Positions 9,479-18,593 of a DNA stretch of 64,000 nucleotides are shown here, in pieces. The stretch is taken from positions 124,001-188,000 of the forward strand of contig NZ_LUVZ01000045.1 of the NCBI RefSeq assembly GCF_001593385.1, read 5' to 3'. Both the position numbers and the translations under genes were made by a program. The DNA is from Chryseobacterium cucumeris. GTDB taxonomy: Bacteria; Bacteroidota; Bacteroidia; Flavobacteriales; Weeksellaceae. The notes under the pieces were generated by a model. That model was not told the DNA's origin and searched no databases. It saw only the letters and a list, made by a program, of their open reading frames with translations. The first letter of the stretch is position 1; each line of letters begins with the position of its first letter.

Positions 9479-9531
9479 AATGTAACAGTTTACCAATGAT
9501 TGTTACATCGTTACATTATTTACATTGTTAC
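9479..9531. repeat. Cluster of TGTTACAT-type repeats between two Fe-S genes
   Basis: TTACAT units occur at 9503, 9511, 9520 (as TTTACAT) and 9528, and ATGTAAC at 9479 is inverted relative to GTTACAT at 9502. This is a short intergenic phrase repeat filling the 79-bp gap. No terminator is seen, so the two genes are probably still cotranscribed. Confidence 0.55.
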
Positions 9532-9532
9532 A

Positions 9533-10870
9533 TTAATTTTCGTTTGCCCAGTTCAGACGGTCAGCCTGATTGTACTGCCAAGGGGCAGCATTGTTTTCCA
9601 CGTTTGTCATCATCAGATTCAGTTCCTGTGGAGCAGCTGACTGTTCCATCACCAGGAATCTTCTCATTTCAAAAATAATGGAAAGCGGGTCAAGCAATAC
9701 CGGACAAGCTTCTGTACATGCATTACATGTGGTACAAGCCCAAAGTTCTTCTTTCGTGATATAATCGTTCAACAGTTTTTTACCGTCATCTACGAATTTT
9801 CCGTTTTTATCAATGTTTCTTCCCACTTCTTCCAATCGGTCTCTGGTCTTCATCAGGATCAATCTCGGAGAAAGTTTTTTACCGGTAATATTAGCCGGGC
9901 AAACGGAAGTACAACGTCCACATTCTGTACACGAATAGGCATTCAGCAATTGTACCTGGTTCAGATCAAAAATATCTTCTGCCCCAAATTTGGAAGGTAC
10001 ATCAGCTTCTGCGCCTTCAGCCGGAGCAGCATATGGATCTGCATTAGGATCCATCATTAATTTGATCTCCTTTGTTACAGACTCAAGGTTATTGAACTTT
10101 CCTTTTTTATCAAGGTTTGCATACCATGTACTTGGAAACGCCAGGATAATATGCAAATGTTTTGAGTAATAAAGATAGTTCATAAAGAAAAGAATACCTA
10201 CAAAGTGGAACCACCATGCTCCTTTCTCTGTGAACATCAAAAACCCGCTGTCAAAGTTGAAGATTTCCAAGAACGGCACAAATGTCATCTCACTGATCGG
10301 GAAGCTTCCATGTACTGGTAAAACTCCTCTTGACTGCAAAATAAAATCTGAGGCATTCATTTTAAAGAAAGCCATCATCAGGGCAAATTCGATGATAAGA
10401 ATCCAGTTGGCATCTTCTTTCGGCCATCCGAAAAGCTCCTTCATTGTTAATCTTTTAACCCCGTAAAAGTTTCTTCTAATGAAAAATATAACCACACCTA
10501 TTACAACCAGAAGTGCAAGCACTTCTAATGTAGCTGTAAAGAAGCTATAGAATCCGTGTCCCAAAACCGAGGCCAGAAAACGGTGAGTACCAAACAGTCC
10601 ATCAACAATTATTTCAATGAGTTCTATATTAATGATGATAAAACCAACATAGACAAAAATGTGTAAAATTCCTGCGATAGGACGTTTTACCATCTTACTC
10701 TGTCCCATAGCCACATTGGCCATGATACTCCAGCGTTCAGATTTTCTGTCACTTCTATTGATTTCACGACCCAGCCTGATATTTCTGTAGATCTTCTGCA
10801 GGCTTTTGGCAAACAGCCCGAACCCGGCTACTAATAAAATCAGGAAAATAATGTTATCGATGTACTGCAT
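9533..10870 (-). CDS. Membrane-anchored 4Fe-4S ferredoxin-type oxidoreductase subunit
   Basis: The 445-residue protein has an N-terminal half with about five membrane segments, similar in layout to NarI/HdrE cytochrome b subunits. A C-terminal cytoplasmic half follows with two 4Fe-4S motifs, CTECGRCTSVCP and CTTCNACTEACP. With the CCG protein downstream it looks like a two-gene electron-transfer module to menaquinone. It begins 8 bp after the MlaD gene stop, so the three genes are probably one operon. Confidence 0.88.
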   Translation of the reverse strand: MQYIDNIIFLILLVAGFGLFAKSLQKIYRNIRLGREINRSDRKSERWSIMANVAMGQSKMVKRPIAGILHIFVYVGFIIINIELIEIIVDGLFGTHRFLASVLGHGFYSFFTATLEVLALLVVIGVVIFFIRRNFYGVKRLTMKELFGWPKEDANWILIIEFALMMAFFKMNASDFILQSRGVLPVHGSFPISEMTFVPFLEIFNFDSGFLMFTEKGAWWFHFVGILFFMNYLYYSKHLHIILAFPSTWYANLDKKGKFNNLESVTKEIKLMMDPNADPYAAPAEGAEADVPSKFGAEDIFDLNQVQLLNAYSCTECGRCTSVCPANITGKKLSPRLILMKTRDRLEEVGRNIDKNGKFVDDGKKLLNDYITKEELWACTTCNACTEACPVLLDPLSIIFEMRRFLVMEQSAAPQELNLMMTNVENNAAPWQYNQADRLNWANEN

Positions 10871-10878
10871 AAGGCGTA

Positions 10879-11829
10879 TTAGTCTTTGTTATTTTTACCG
10901 AAAACCGAGAAGTTGATATATCTCTTCGGATTCGCTTTCATATCTTCGATTAATGTATTCAGATTGGAAGAAGCTGAATTCAGGTTGTTGTACAGTTGAT
11001 CGTCCTTCATCAGTTTACCTAAACTTCCTTCTCCTTTATCAATACCTCCAATCACCTGATTCAATTTTCCTACTGTAGCATCTAAACTTGCAATGGTAGC
11101 ATTCAACTGTTTAGTGTCGATACTTTCTGCAAGATGTCCGTATTTATCCAATGTAACTTTTCCACTTTGCATAGTAAGGCTTGCATCATCCAGCACCTTT
11201 TGCAGTTTTGGATCATTGTGTCCTACAAGCGTATTTACACTTCCTGCTGTGGATTGTAATGCTCCTACTGTTTTATTAAGGTTGGCTAGTAAAGCTTTAA
11301 TTTCGGCTCTGTTCTGAGCATCAAAAACCTGATTGGCATTCGCCATTAAAGAGTCTACTCTATGTAAAACCACCTGTAGCTGATCTTTTACCGGACCTAC
11401 CTGCGAAGAAAGACTTCCCAGCGTTCCCAGCTTGAAAGCACCTTTTAAAGTGTCACCGTCTTTTGCAGTCGGCCCACCATACATAAGGTTTACTCTCATT
11501 TCTTTACCAGACATTAATCCCGGCTCAAAGATCTCCAATGATGAGTTTTTTGAAAATTCGAATTTATTGTCGACGGTAACTTTTACGACAAAATTAATTT
11601 TTCCATCTTTTGAGGTGATAGGAATAATTTTATCTACCTGCCCTACTTTCAGACCATTAATAGAAACTGCCGCAGACTGCGCCAGACCTTCTACATTGTC
11701 ATATTTTGCGTAAAATATATTGTCGGTAGTAAAAAGGCTTTTCCCTTTCATAAACTGAAACAACACCACAAAGCCTACGATAGCTAGAAGTGCAATCACA
11801 CCAGCTTTTAATTCTTTACTGAACTTCAC
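10879..11829 (-). CDS. MlaD/MCE-family lipid transport protein
   Basis: The 316-residue protein has a single N-terminal membrane anchor (about residues 8-28) and then an MCE domain (NVEGLAQSAAVSINGLKVGQV). The long C-terminal helix-rich tail has many Asn/Leu/Ser repeats. MCE proteins form hexameric rings or tubes that carry phospholipids between inner and outer membrane, with MlaE permease and MlaF ATPase. The mlaE/mlaF genes lie 17 kb away at 28.6-30.2 kb instead of beside it. It begins an operon with two Fe-S proteins. Confidence 0.9.
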   Translation of the reverse strand: MKFSKELKAGVIALLAIVGFVVLFQFMKGKSLFTTDNIFYAKYDNVEGLAQSAAVSINGLKVGQVDKIIPITSKDGKINFVVKVTVDNKFEFSKNSSLEIFEPGLMSGKEMRVNLMYGGPTAKDGDTLKGAFKLGTLGSLSSQVGPVKDQLQVVLHRVDSLMANANQVFDAQNRAEIKALLANLNKTVGALQSTAGSVNTLVGHNDPKLQKVLDDASLTMQSGKVTLDKYGHLAESIDTKQLNATIASLDATVGKLNQVIGGIDKGEGSLGKLMKDDQLYNNLNSASSNLNTLIEDMKANPKRYINFSVFGKNNKD

Positions 11830-11907
11830 TTGCTAATTTTTTTCTAATAAGCAAATATAATACATTTTAAATAAATCTTTTCCTTTATTATTCTGCCATA
11901 AATACAA

Positions 11908-11937
11908 AAAAAGCGACAAAAAATTTTGCCGCTTTTT
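11908..11937 (-). terminator. Intrinsic terminator after ppiD
   Basis: On the minus strand AGCGGCAAAA pairs with TTTTGTCGCT (one G-U) and is followed by a T run. It sits 20 bp past the PpiD stop codon. Confidence 0.8.
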
Positions 11938-11957
11938 ATATCATTGAAATGAATTTC

Positions 11958-14111
11958 TTATTGTTGCTGATTCCCCAGCTTGTTCCAGATCTCGATTCTG
12001 TAATCTTCGATATCTGCATTATCCTGAAGACTCTTCATCCAGGCCTGTCCGAACATTCCAGCACTTCTCTGAGTAAGAGATTCTGTAAATTGCTTTAGAT
12101 CTCCAGGCTGCTTGTTTACAGTTTCTGATTTTTTGATCAGAACATAAACTCCTGTTCCACCTTCAACCGGGTTAGAAAGTTTACCTTTTGCAACACCGAA
12201 CGCTGCACCGGCAACTTTAGGTTCCATAGCCCCTGCTACAGAAGGATTCAACAGATTCACCTGAGCTGATTGTTTTGGAGCTGCAAATAATTTGGCAATC
12301 TGATCTAAGCTTGAAGCTTTTGCTGCTGCAATTTTATCAGAGATTTGTTTTGCTGCCAGTTTATTTTTAACGATAACTTCAATCTGATCTCTTACAGATT
12401 CAGGATCTGCAAGACCTGCTTCCTGTTTTCCGTTCAGATATACTACAATTTTATCACCTGTTCCGTCTACTGTAAATAATTCAGTATCTCCTTTTTCTCT
12501 TTTCTTATCAAAAGCCCAGGTAAGGATATCAGCATCTTTTTCAGTACCTAAGCCCTGAAGCTGACCTTCAAATCTTTTTGCTGCTTTTGGATTGGAGAAT
12601 TGGTAGTTTCCTTTTTTAGCAATGTTCACAAAATCGTTGAAAGATTTTCCTTGAACCTGCTGAATGAATTTTCTTGAGTTTTTATCTGTTTCAGCTTCAG
12701 TAGCATCTGAAGGTTTGATTGCTTTCACAAGGTTAGCAACTTTATACCCCATTGATCCTGATTTCTTATCTTCAATATTGATGATATGGTAACCGAATTG
12801 TGTTTCTACTACCCCTGTAGCTCCTTTAGGATTGTTTGCAAGATAAGCAAGGAATTCAGGAACGAAAGGTGTTTCCGGTGTTGTCCATCCAAGGCTACCT
12901 CCCTGAGCTGCAGAATTCGGATCGCTTGAAAGCTTAAGGAATTCTGTAAATTTAGCAGGAGTTGCTTTTACGATTGCACCAATTGAGTCTGCCAATTTCT
13001 TAGCCTGCTCTTTGGTTCTCGTTACCCCTTCACCTGCAGGGCTTCCTTTGAATGCAATTAGGATATGTCTGGATAAAGTAGAATCTGAAGGTCTTTTTCC
13101 TACCAATTTAGAGACTACGTATACATCTTGTTCTTTATAAGGACCAAAAGTCTGACCTACCGCTGCTGCTGTGATCTGATCTTTGATTGTTGGAGGCAAT
13201 TGTGCAGGATTCAGATACTGAGGATTGAATGGTGCATCAGAATTTGCTGCAACAAACATAGAATCGTTTTTAGTATTCTGGAAGTTTTCAGTTCCTCCAC
13301 TTGCATCCGTACCTCCTGAATATAATTTTGTAATTTCTTTCAGGGCTGCTGCATCATCTGCTGCACTAGGTTTAGATGGGAAAAATACAATACCGATATT
13401 TCTGCTTGGCTCAGCTTTGAACATTACAGGGTGCTTCTTGATGTAATCAGCAAGATCCTGTGTGGTAACATTGATCTTTGTTTTTTGAAGATAAGCTGCG
13501 TAATCTACTTTTACAAAGTCGATATCTGCAAGCTGATCTCTTTGCTTCATCAATTCTTCAGCTTCTTTCTTACCTGTAGTAATCCCTGCTGAAAGATTAG
13601 TAAACACCTGTCTTGCCATTAGTCTGTACTCGATTGTCTTTCTCGTTTTCAACCATTGTGCATATCCCTGAGGATTGGTGTTTTGTAATGTTTCAATTTC
13701 TTTTTTAAGCTCTTGAGTTTTAAAGTTACCTTTCTCATCAAAGAACTGTTGATTCTGAGCAAACATCTGATCGTACTGGATTTGATTCCAGAAATAATCA
13801 TCAGTCATTTCAAAGCCCAGTTTCTCAAACTGTTGTTTGATAAGTTTAGATTGTACAAGTAACTGCCACGCCTGCTCTTCAAGACCGTTTTTCGGACGAC
13901 CTTGCTGTTCAGCCTGCTGCTGCAACACGAAAAGCTGATCATTGAACTCTTCGCGGGTGATTTTCTCACCGTTTACTTTTCCTAAAACGTCAGGATTCTT
14001 ACCAAAAACCTTGTCGATACTATCGGGGTTTACCAGGAACGCCAAAAGCGCTAAGGCTATTACTCCCATTAAAAGCCAAGGCTTACTCCTAATCTGTCCT
14101 AAAATTGCCAT
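11958..14111 (-). CDS. ppiD: Peptidylprolyl isomerase / periplasmic chaperone, PpiD-SurA type
   Basis: The 717-residue protein starts with a short cytoplasmic tail and one membrane anchor (about residues 12-30). A SurA-like N-terminal chaperone region follows (KVNGEKITREEFNDQL) and then a parvulin domain (SRHILIAFKG through GYHIINIEDK). A second partly degenerate rotamase-like region lies further on. It should assist folding of exported proteins at the periplasmic face of the inner membrane. It is transcribed divergently from lon, another protein quality-control gene. A near-consensus box TATTTTCG lies about 30 bp upstream of its start. Confidence 0.9.
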   Translation of the reverse strand: MAILGQIRSKPWLLMGVIALALLAFLVNPDSIDKVFGKNPDVLGKVNGEKITREEFNDQLFVLQQQAEQQGRPKNGLEEQAWQLLVQSKLIKQQFEKLGFEMTDDYFWNQIQYDQMFAQNQQFFDEKGNFKTQELKKEIETLQNTNPQGYAQWLKTRKTIEYRLMARQVFTNLSAGITTGKKEAEELMKQRDQLADIDFVKVDYAAYLQKTKINVTTQDLADYIKKHPVMFKAEPSRNIGIVFFPSKPSAADDAAALKEITKLYSGGTDASGGTENFQNTKNDSMFVAANSDAPFNPQYLNPAQLPPTIKDQITAAAVGQTFGPYKEQDVYVVSKLVGKRPSDSTLSRHILIAFKGSPAGEGVTRTKEQAKKLADSIGAIVKATPAKFTEFLKLSSDPNSAAQGGSLGWTTPETPFVPEFLAYLANNPKGATGVVETQFGYHIINIEDKKSGSMGYKVANLVKAIKPSDATEAETDKNSRKFIQQVQGKSFNDFVNIAKKGNYQFSNPKAAKRFEGQLQGLGTEKDADILTWAFDKKREKGDTELFTVDGTGDKIVVYLNGKQEAGLADPESVRDQIEVIVKNKLAAKQISDKIAAAKASSLDQIAKLFAAPKQSAQVNLLNPSVAGAMEPKVAGAAFGVAKGKLSNPVEGGTGVYVLIKKSETVNKQPGDLKQFTESLTQRSAGMFGQAWMKSLQDNADIEDYRIEIWNKLGNQQQ

Positions 14112-14140
14112 TTTATAAATTATAGTTTTTTATCAGTTTG

Positions 14141-14148
14141 CGAAAATA
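14141..14148 (-). promoter_or_regulatory. Probable -7 promoter box for ppiD
   Basis: The minus strand reads TATTTTCG, one mismatch from TAnnTTTG, about 30 bp before the ppiD ATG. Confidence 0.4.
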
Positions 14149-14346
14149 CACATTTTTAAGAAATTACAGAAACAGAACTGCTTTATTTTGATTTTTAATG
14201 CAAAGTTTATCTAAAAAAGGAAATTTTGACCGTATTTTTAAGTAAAAAACAAATGGCATAAGTATTGTGCATTTTTAAAACATTATAATATGCCGCACGT
14301 TTTCAGAGTATATTATATAAAAATCCCTTTAACGATAAAAAACGAA

Positions 14347-14363
14347 AATGACAATTTGTCATT
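14347..14363. promoter_or_regulatory. 17-bp palindrome directly before lon
   Basis: AATGACAA-T-TTGTCATT is a perfect inverted repeat with 8-bp arms, ending 9 bp before the lon ATG. It could be an operator or a small hairpin over the ribosome entry site. No known regulator is assigned. Confidence 0.6.
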
Positions 14364-14372
14364 CGATTGACT

Positions 14373-16778
14373 ATGACAGAATTTGAAGATATTAGTTTAG
14401 AAGAAATGATCAGTGACGGATTTGATATCGTAACTGAAGAAATCAATCTTTCCGATTTCGCAGAGACTGATAAAAATTCCGAACAGAAAATATTCCCTAT
14501 ACTTCCCGTAAGAAATATGGTCATGTTCCCTAATGTGGTAATTCCTATTACTGCGGGGAGAAAAACCTCTATACAGCTTCTTGAAGAGGCACAGAAAAAC
14601 GGGGATTTTATTGGAATTGTAAGCCAGAAAAATTCGGATCTGGAACAACCTTCCGAAAAAGATATATATACTACCGGAACACTGGCAAAGATTATTAAGA
14701 TCATTAAGCTTCCCGAAGGCAATATTACTGCTATTACCAAAGGGTTTCACAGATTTAAGATTAAAAAAATCGTTGATAATCAACCATATTTTAAAGCTGA
14801 AATATCAAAATTAAAAGATACCCAGCCTAAAGACCGGGAAGAGTATGAAGCATTGCTGGAAAACATCAAGGATCTTGCCTTAAAGATCATTGAACTGGAT
14901 CCTAATATTCCTAATGCCGCCAACTTTGCGATTAAAAATATTAACAATAATGATGATCTTCTGAATTTCATCTGCACCAATGCTAATTTCTCTTCGATTG
15001 CAAAACAAAAACTGCTTGAAGAGAAAAGTCTTATGACAAGAGCCAACCAGTGCTACGAGTTGATGCATGAGGATTTCAGAAAACTGGAACTGAGAAATCA
15101 GATTCATCAGAAAACTTCAAAAGATTTAGATAAGCAACAGAGAGAATATTTCCTGAATCAGCAAATCAGAACAATCCAGGAAGAACTGGGCGGTGGACCT
15201 GAAAGTGATGTGGAAGACCTTATTGCTAAAGCTAAAACAAAAAAATGGAGTCAGGAGGTAGAAGACCATTTCCAGAAGGAAATCGGCAGACTGCAGCGTC
15301 AGAATCCTAATTCTCCGGACTATAACGTACAGAGAAACTATCTGGATTTCTTTACAGATCTACCTTGGGAAACTTATACAAAAGATATTTTTGATATTGC
15401 AAAAGCTGAAAAAGTACTTGACAAAGCGCACTTCGGACTGGAAGATATTAAGAAAAGAATCCTGGAGCACATGGCTGTTTTAAAATTAAAAAACAACATG
15501 AAGTCTCCTATCCTATTATTGGTAGGGCCTCCGGGGGTGGGTAAAACTTCTTTAGGAAAATCTATTGCGGATGCTTTAGGGAGAAAATATGTAAGACTAT
15601 CATTGGGAGGACTTCATGACGAAAGTGAAATCCGCGGACATAGAAAAACGTATATCGGTGCTATGGCGGGAAGAATTTTACAGTCCATCAAAAAATCCGG
15701 TACTTCAAATCCGGTAATTGTTCTTGATGAGATTGATAAAATCGGACAGGGACTTCATGGGGACCCGAGCTCAGCACTCCTAGAAGTTCTTGACCCAGAG
15801 CAAAATAAGTCTTTCTATGATAATTTCCTGGAGATGGGTTATGACCTTTCAAAAGTAATGTTCATTGCTACTGCCAACTCACTTTCAACCATACAGACTC
15901 CTCTTTTAGACAGAACCGAAATTATTCAGATTGCCGGCTATACTTTGGAGGAAAAGATTGAGATTGCCAAAAGACATTTGATCAAAAAACAACAGGAAGA
16001 AAATGGTCTGGATGCAAAATCATTCAAACTTGGAAATGCAGAACTCAAACATATTATAGAAGCTCATACTTCAGAAAGCGGAGTGAGAACTCTGGAAAAA
16101 AGAATTGCAGCCATTGGAAGATGGGTAGCGCTACAGACTGCTTTGATAAAAGATTATGATCCAAAAATCTCAGTGGAAAAAGTAGATGAAATTCTTGGGG
16201 TTCCAAGACCTAAAAGCTTATCTGAAATCACTGGAGTTCCGGGTGTGGTAACTGGTCTTGCATGGACAAGTGTAGGTGGAGATATCCTTTATATTGAAAG
16301 TATTTTAAGCAATGGTAAAGGGGCATTAACGATGACTGGAAACCTGGGAACGGTAATGAAGGAATCTGCTACTATTGCTTTGGAATATATTAAAGCTAAG
16401 CATGATGAACTGGGTATTCCTCAGGAAGACATTGAAAAGAAAAACATCCACGTACATGTTCCTGAAGGAGCAACGCCTAAAGATGGACCGTCTGCTGGTA
16501 TTGCTATGCTGACATCCATGGTTTCTTCATTTAAAAACAAGAAAGTAAAACCCCACCTGGCAATGACCGGGGAGATTACATTAAGAGGGAAAGTACTACC
16601 TGTAGGAGGAATCAAAGAAAAGCTTCTTGCAGCAACAAGAGCAGGAATCAAAGATGTTATTCTTTGTGAGGCCAACAGAAAAGATGTGGAGGAAATCAAA
16701 AAAGATTATCTGAAAAATCTGAGAGTACACTACGTCAACAGAATGGAGGAAGTCATTGACATCGCCATTGAAGAATAA
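14373..16778 (+). CDS. lon: ATP-dependent protease La
   Basis: Lon degrades misfolded and regulatory proteins in the cytoplasm. From the ATG at 14373 it has 801 residues; a TTG two codons earlier is a less likely start. The order is LON substrate-binding domain (from about residue 40), coiled coil, AAA+ module with Walker A GPPGVGKTS and Walker B VIVLDEIDK, and the C-terminal serine protease domain with DGPSAGIAM (catalytic Ser) and GGIKEKLLAA (catalytic Lys). All key residues are present. It is divergent from ppiD, with a perfect 17-bp palindrome just upstream of the start. Confidence 0.96.
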   Translation: MTEFEDISLEEMISDGFDIVTEEINLSDFAETDKNSEQKIFPILPVRNMVMFPNVVIPITAGRKTSIQLLEEAQKNGDFIGIVSQKNSDLEQPSEKDIYTTGTLAKIIKIIKLPEGNITAITKGFHRFKIKKIVDNQPYFKAEISKLKDTQPKDREEYEALLENIKDLALKIIELDPNIPNAANFAIKNINNNDDLLNFICTNANFSSIAKQKLLEEKSLMTRANQCYELMHEDFRKLELRNQIHQKTSKDLDKQQREYFLNQQIRTIQEELGGGPESDVEDLIAKAKTKKWSQEVEDHFQKEIGRLQRQNPNSPDYNVQRNYLDFFTDLPWETYTKDIFDIAKAEKVLDKAHFGLEDIKKRILEHMAVLKLKNNMKSPILLLVGPPGVGKTSLGKSIADALGRKYVRLSLGGLHDESEIRGHRKTYIGAMAGRILQSIKKSGTSNPVIVLDEIDKIGQGLHGDPSSALLEVLDPEQNKSFYDNFLEMGYDLSKVMFIATANSLSTIQTPLLDRTEIIQIAGYTLEEKIEIAKRHLIKKQQEENGLDAKSFKLGNAELKHIIEAHTSESGVRTLEKRIAAIGRWVALQTALIKDYDPKISVEKVDEILGVPRPKSLSEITGVPGVVTGLAWTSVGGDILYIESILSNGKGALTMTGNLGTVMKESATIALEYIKAKHDELGIPQEDIEKKNIHVHVPEGATPKDGPSAGIAMLTSMVSSFKNKKVKPHLAMTGEITLRGKVLPVGGIKEKLLAATRAGIKDVILCEANRKDVEEIKKDYLKNLRVHYVNRMEEVIDIAIEE

Positions 16779-16807
16779 AATAACTTACAACATATTAACT
16801 TCTCAAT

Positions 16808-16848
16808 AAAGAAACACGCTCAGATATCCGGAGCGTGTTTCTTTTTAT
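16808..16848 (+). terminator. Strong intrinsic terminator after lon
   Basis: A perfect 14-bp stem AAAGAAACACGCTC / GAGCGTGTTTCTTT with a 9-nt loop is followed by TTTATA. Confidence 0.9.
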
Positions 16849-16980
16849 AAAAAAGCGTACAATTTTATCGGCTGGAATAAAATTTGCAACAACAGAAGAA
16901 AATCCCGGAGAGTTGAATAAAAAATTTTTCAATTCGGAAAGGTTTTCTTATTTTTATTCCACACCGCATATTTTTAGATT

Positions 16981-18093
16981 ATGAATTTTCTTAGACTTCC
17001 TTTCCTTGTCAAGCTTACCCTCGTGGTGGTTTCCATCATTGGACTTGGCTATCTTCTGGCATTGGGACAGAGTATTTTAGCTCCGTTTTTCCTGGCATTC
17101 CTGATGGCAATGCTGTTTTTACCTGCAGCCACTTTTATGGAAAGAAAGTTAAGATTTCCAAGATCTATGTCTACCATGACTTCAGTATTTATTATGCTGA
17201 TGATTTTAGGTGGTATCATTTATTTCTTTACCAATCAGCTGTCTGACTTCAGTAAGGATCTTCCACACCTCAAGGAACAGTTTACGACTGTTTTTAACAG
17301 CCTTCAGCATTGGGTTTCCAAAACATTTAATGTGAAAGTGGATGAACAGGTGGATTATATTAACCAGGGATTAACTAAACTGCTATCTTCTTCGGGAGTC
17401 ATTTTAGGATTTACTTTTGGAATATTTTCAACCGGATTCGGATTTATTATATTTTTCACCCTGTTTTTCATCTTTATTTTAAATTACAGAAGACTTTTAA
17501 ACAATTTTATCGTTACAGTTTTCAATGAAAGACATAAAGCAAGTGTACAGGAAGCTGTAAACGAAATTAGAATCATGACCAAGAAGTATATCTTCGGGCT
17601 TTTCCTTCAGGTGATTATTGTATCTGTTCTTACTTCCACGCTCCTTACCATTCTGGGAGTGAAATATGCTATCCTTTTAGGAGTTCTCACAGGATTATTA
17701 AACGTTATTCCGTATCTGGGAATTTTTATTTCTCTTCTCATTTCCTGTTTTATAGCGTTTGCTACTTCTACGCCTTCAACCTGTATTTATGTTGCCTTAG
17801 GGTATATTGCCATTCATGCTGTAGATGGAAATATTGTCCTACCATTTGTGGTGGGCTCTAAAGTAAAGATCAACGCTCTATTTTCTTTTATTGGAATCCT
17901 TTTAGGAGAACATCTTTGGGGAATTGCAGGAATGTTCCTGTGCATTCCAGCGATTGCGATTATAAAAATTATCTGTGAAAGAGTAGACGATCTAAAACCT
18001 TGGGGAAGATTGCTAGGAGAAGAGCCCAAACCTCATAAGAAGAAAAAAAGCTACAAAATTTCCAAGAATATCACTTTGAAGGAAATGGACTAG
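16981..18093 (+). CDS. AI-2E family transporter (PerM-like)
   Basis: The 370-residue membrane protein has two or three N-terminal helices, a central soluble stretch (about residues 85-140), and five more helices with GLLNVIPYLGIFIS and the later FVVGSKVKINALFSF, both typical of the AI-2E/PerM exporter family. Members export autoinducer-2 in some species and act as Na+/H+ antiporters in others, so the substrate is not known. The C-terminus is Lys-rich. It is flanked by terminators and is probably monocistronic. Confidence 0.88.
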   Translation: MNFLRLPFLVKLTLVVVSIIGLGYLLALGQSILAPFFLAFLMAMLFLPAATFMERKLRFPRSMSTMTSVFIMLMILGGIIYFFTNQLSDFSKDLPHLKEQFTTVFNSLQHWVSKTFNVKVDEQVDYINQGLTKLLSSSGVILGFTFGIFSTGFGFIIFFTLFFIFILNYRRLLNNFIVTVFNERHKASVQEAVNEIRIMTKKYIFGLFLQVIIVSVLTSTLLTILGVKYAILLGVLTGLLNVIPYLGIFISLLISCFIAFATSTPSTCIYVALGYIAIHAVDGNIVLPFVVGSKVKINALFSFIGILLGEHLWGIAGMFLCIPAIAIIKIICERVDDLKPWGRLLGEEPKPHKKKKSYKISKNITLKEMD

Positions 18094-18151
18094 AATATGA
18101 GTAATGAGTAATAAGCAATGGGTACTCATTGGTATACTCGTAACTTTAAAT

Positions 18152-18186
18152 AAAAAGACTGCCTTTTTCGAGACAGTCTTTTTTAT
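18152..18186. terminator. Bidirectional terminator
   Basis: AAAAAGACTG / CAGTCTTTTT forms a 10-bp stem with T tracts in both directions, between the convergent AI-2E transporter and the leader peptide gene. Confidence 0.85.
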
Positions 18187-18191
18187 ATTAT

Positions 18192-18440
18192 TTATGGAAG
18201 AGCGCACAAAGGGCTCATTCCATTTGGACACGTTTCCGTACAAAGAATATAAGATTGGCTGTCAGGACAATATCCATAAGAAGGTCCACTAGGATCTCCA
18301 CCCGGGCCGCCTAAACAAGGATCACCTGGTGGAATTTTACAAGGACATCCTATAGGTCCTATATCACATTTTCCAACACCTCCGCCTCCTTGGATTTCTC
18401 TCAAATCCGTACGGTTTAATTTTTTAAGATTTTTCAACAT
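18192..18440 (-). CDS. Bacteriocin-like Cys-rich peptide with Chryseobacterium-type leader
   Basis: The 82-residue precursor begins MLKNLKKLNRTDLREIQGGGG, a double-glycine-type leader. It continues with a core of about 60 residues containing eight Cys and many Gly and Pro (for example CPCKIPPGDPCLGG). Such leaders direct cleavage and export by peptidase-containing ABC transporters in other peptide systems. No transporter, modification enzyme or immunity gene is near, so it is an orphan. A TATATTTG promoter box lies 26 bp upstream and a terminator follows, so it is probably expressed alone. A paralogous leader is found at 62868. Antibacterial activity is not shown by the sequence. Confidence 0.75.
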   Translation of the reverse strand: MLKNLKKLNRTDLREIQGGGGVGKCDIGPIGCPCKIPPGDPCLGGPGGDPSGPSYGYCPDSQSYILCTETCPNGMSPLCALP

Positions 18441-18465
18441 AATAGTATTAGTTTAGTTTGAATAT

Positions 18466-18473
18466 CAAATATA
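18466..18473 (-). promoter_or_regulatory. TAnnTTTG promoter box for the leader peptide gene
   Basis: The minus strand reads TATATTTG. A TTG at 18498-18496 lies 22 nt upstream of it, within the range seen for -33 elements in Bacteroidota. Confidence 0.6.
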
Positions 18474-18568
18474 AACAATGAAATTGTCCAAAACACAACA
18501 TTAACCTATCATTAACATTAATTATACATTTTTTATAAAAATACAATCAAAGAATCCTATTTTTATTT

Positions 18569-18576
18569 TACATTTG
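18569..18576 (+). promoter_or_regulatory. TAnnTTTG promoter box for doxX-like gene
   Basis: TACATTTG matches the consensus and lies 17 bp before the ATG at 18594, implying a very short leader. Confidence 0.55.
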
Positions 18577-18593
18577 GTATAAAATCACCAAAC

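Noticed and set aside
9479..9531. TTACAT repeats as a regulator binding array
   Set aside because: Spacing is irregular and the genes on both sides appear cotranscribed; a phrase repeat is the simpler explanation.
14303..14740. 145-codon minus-strand frame across the lon start
   Set aside because: It is a shadow of lon in another frame, with no recognisable protein features.
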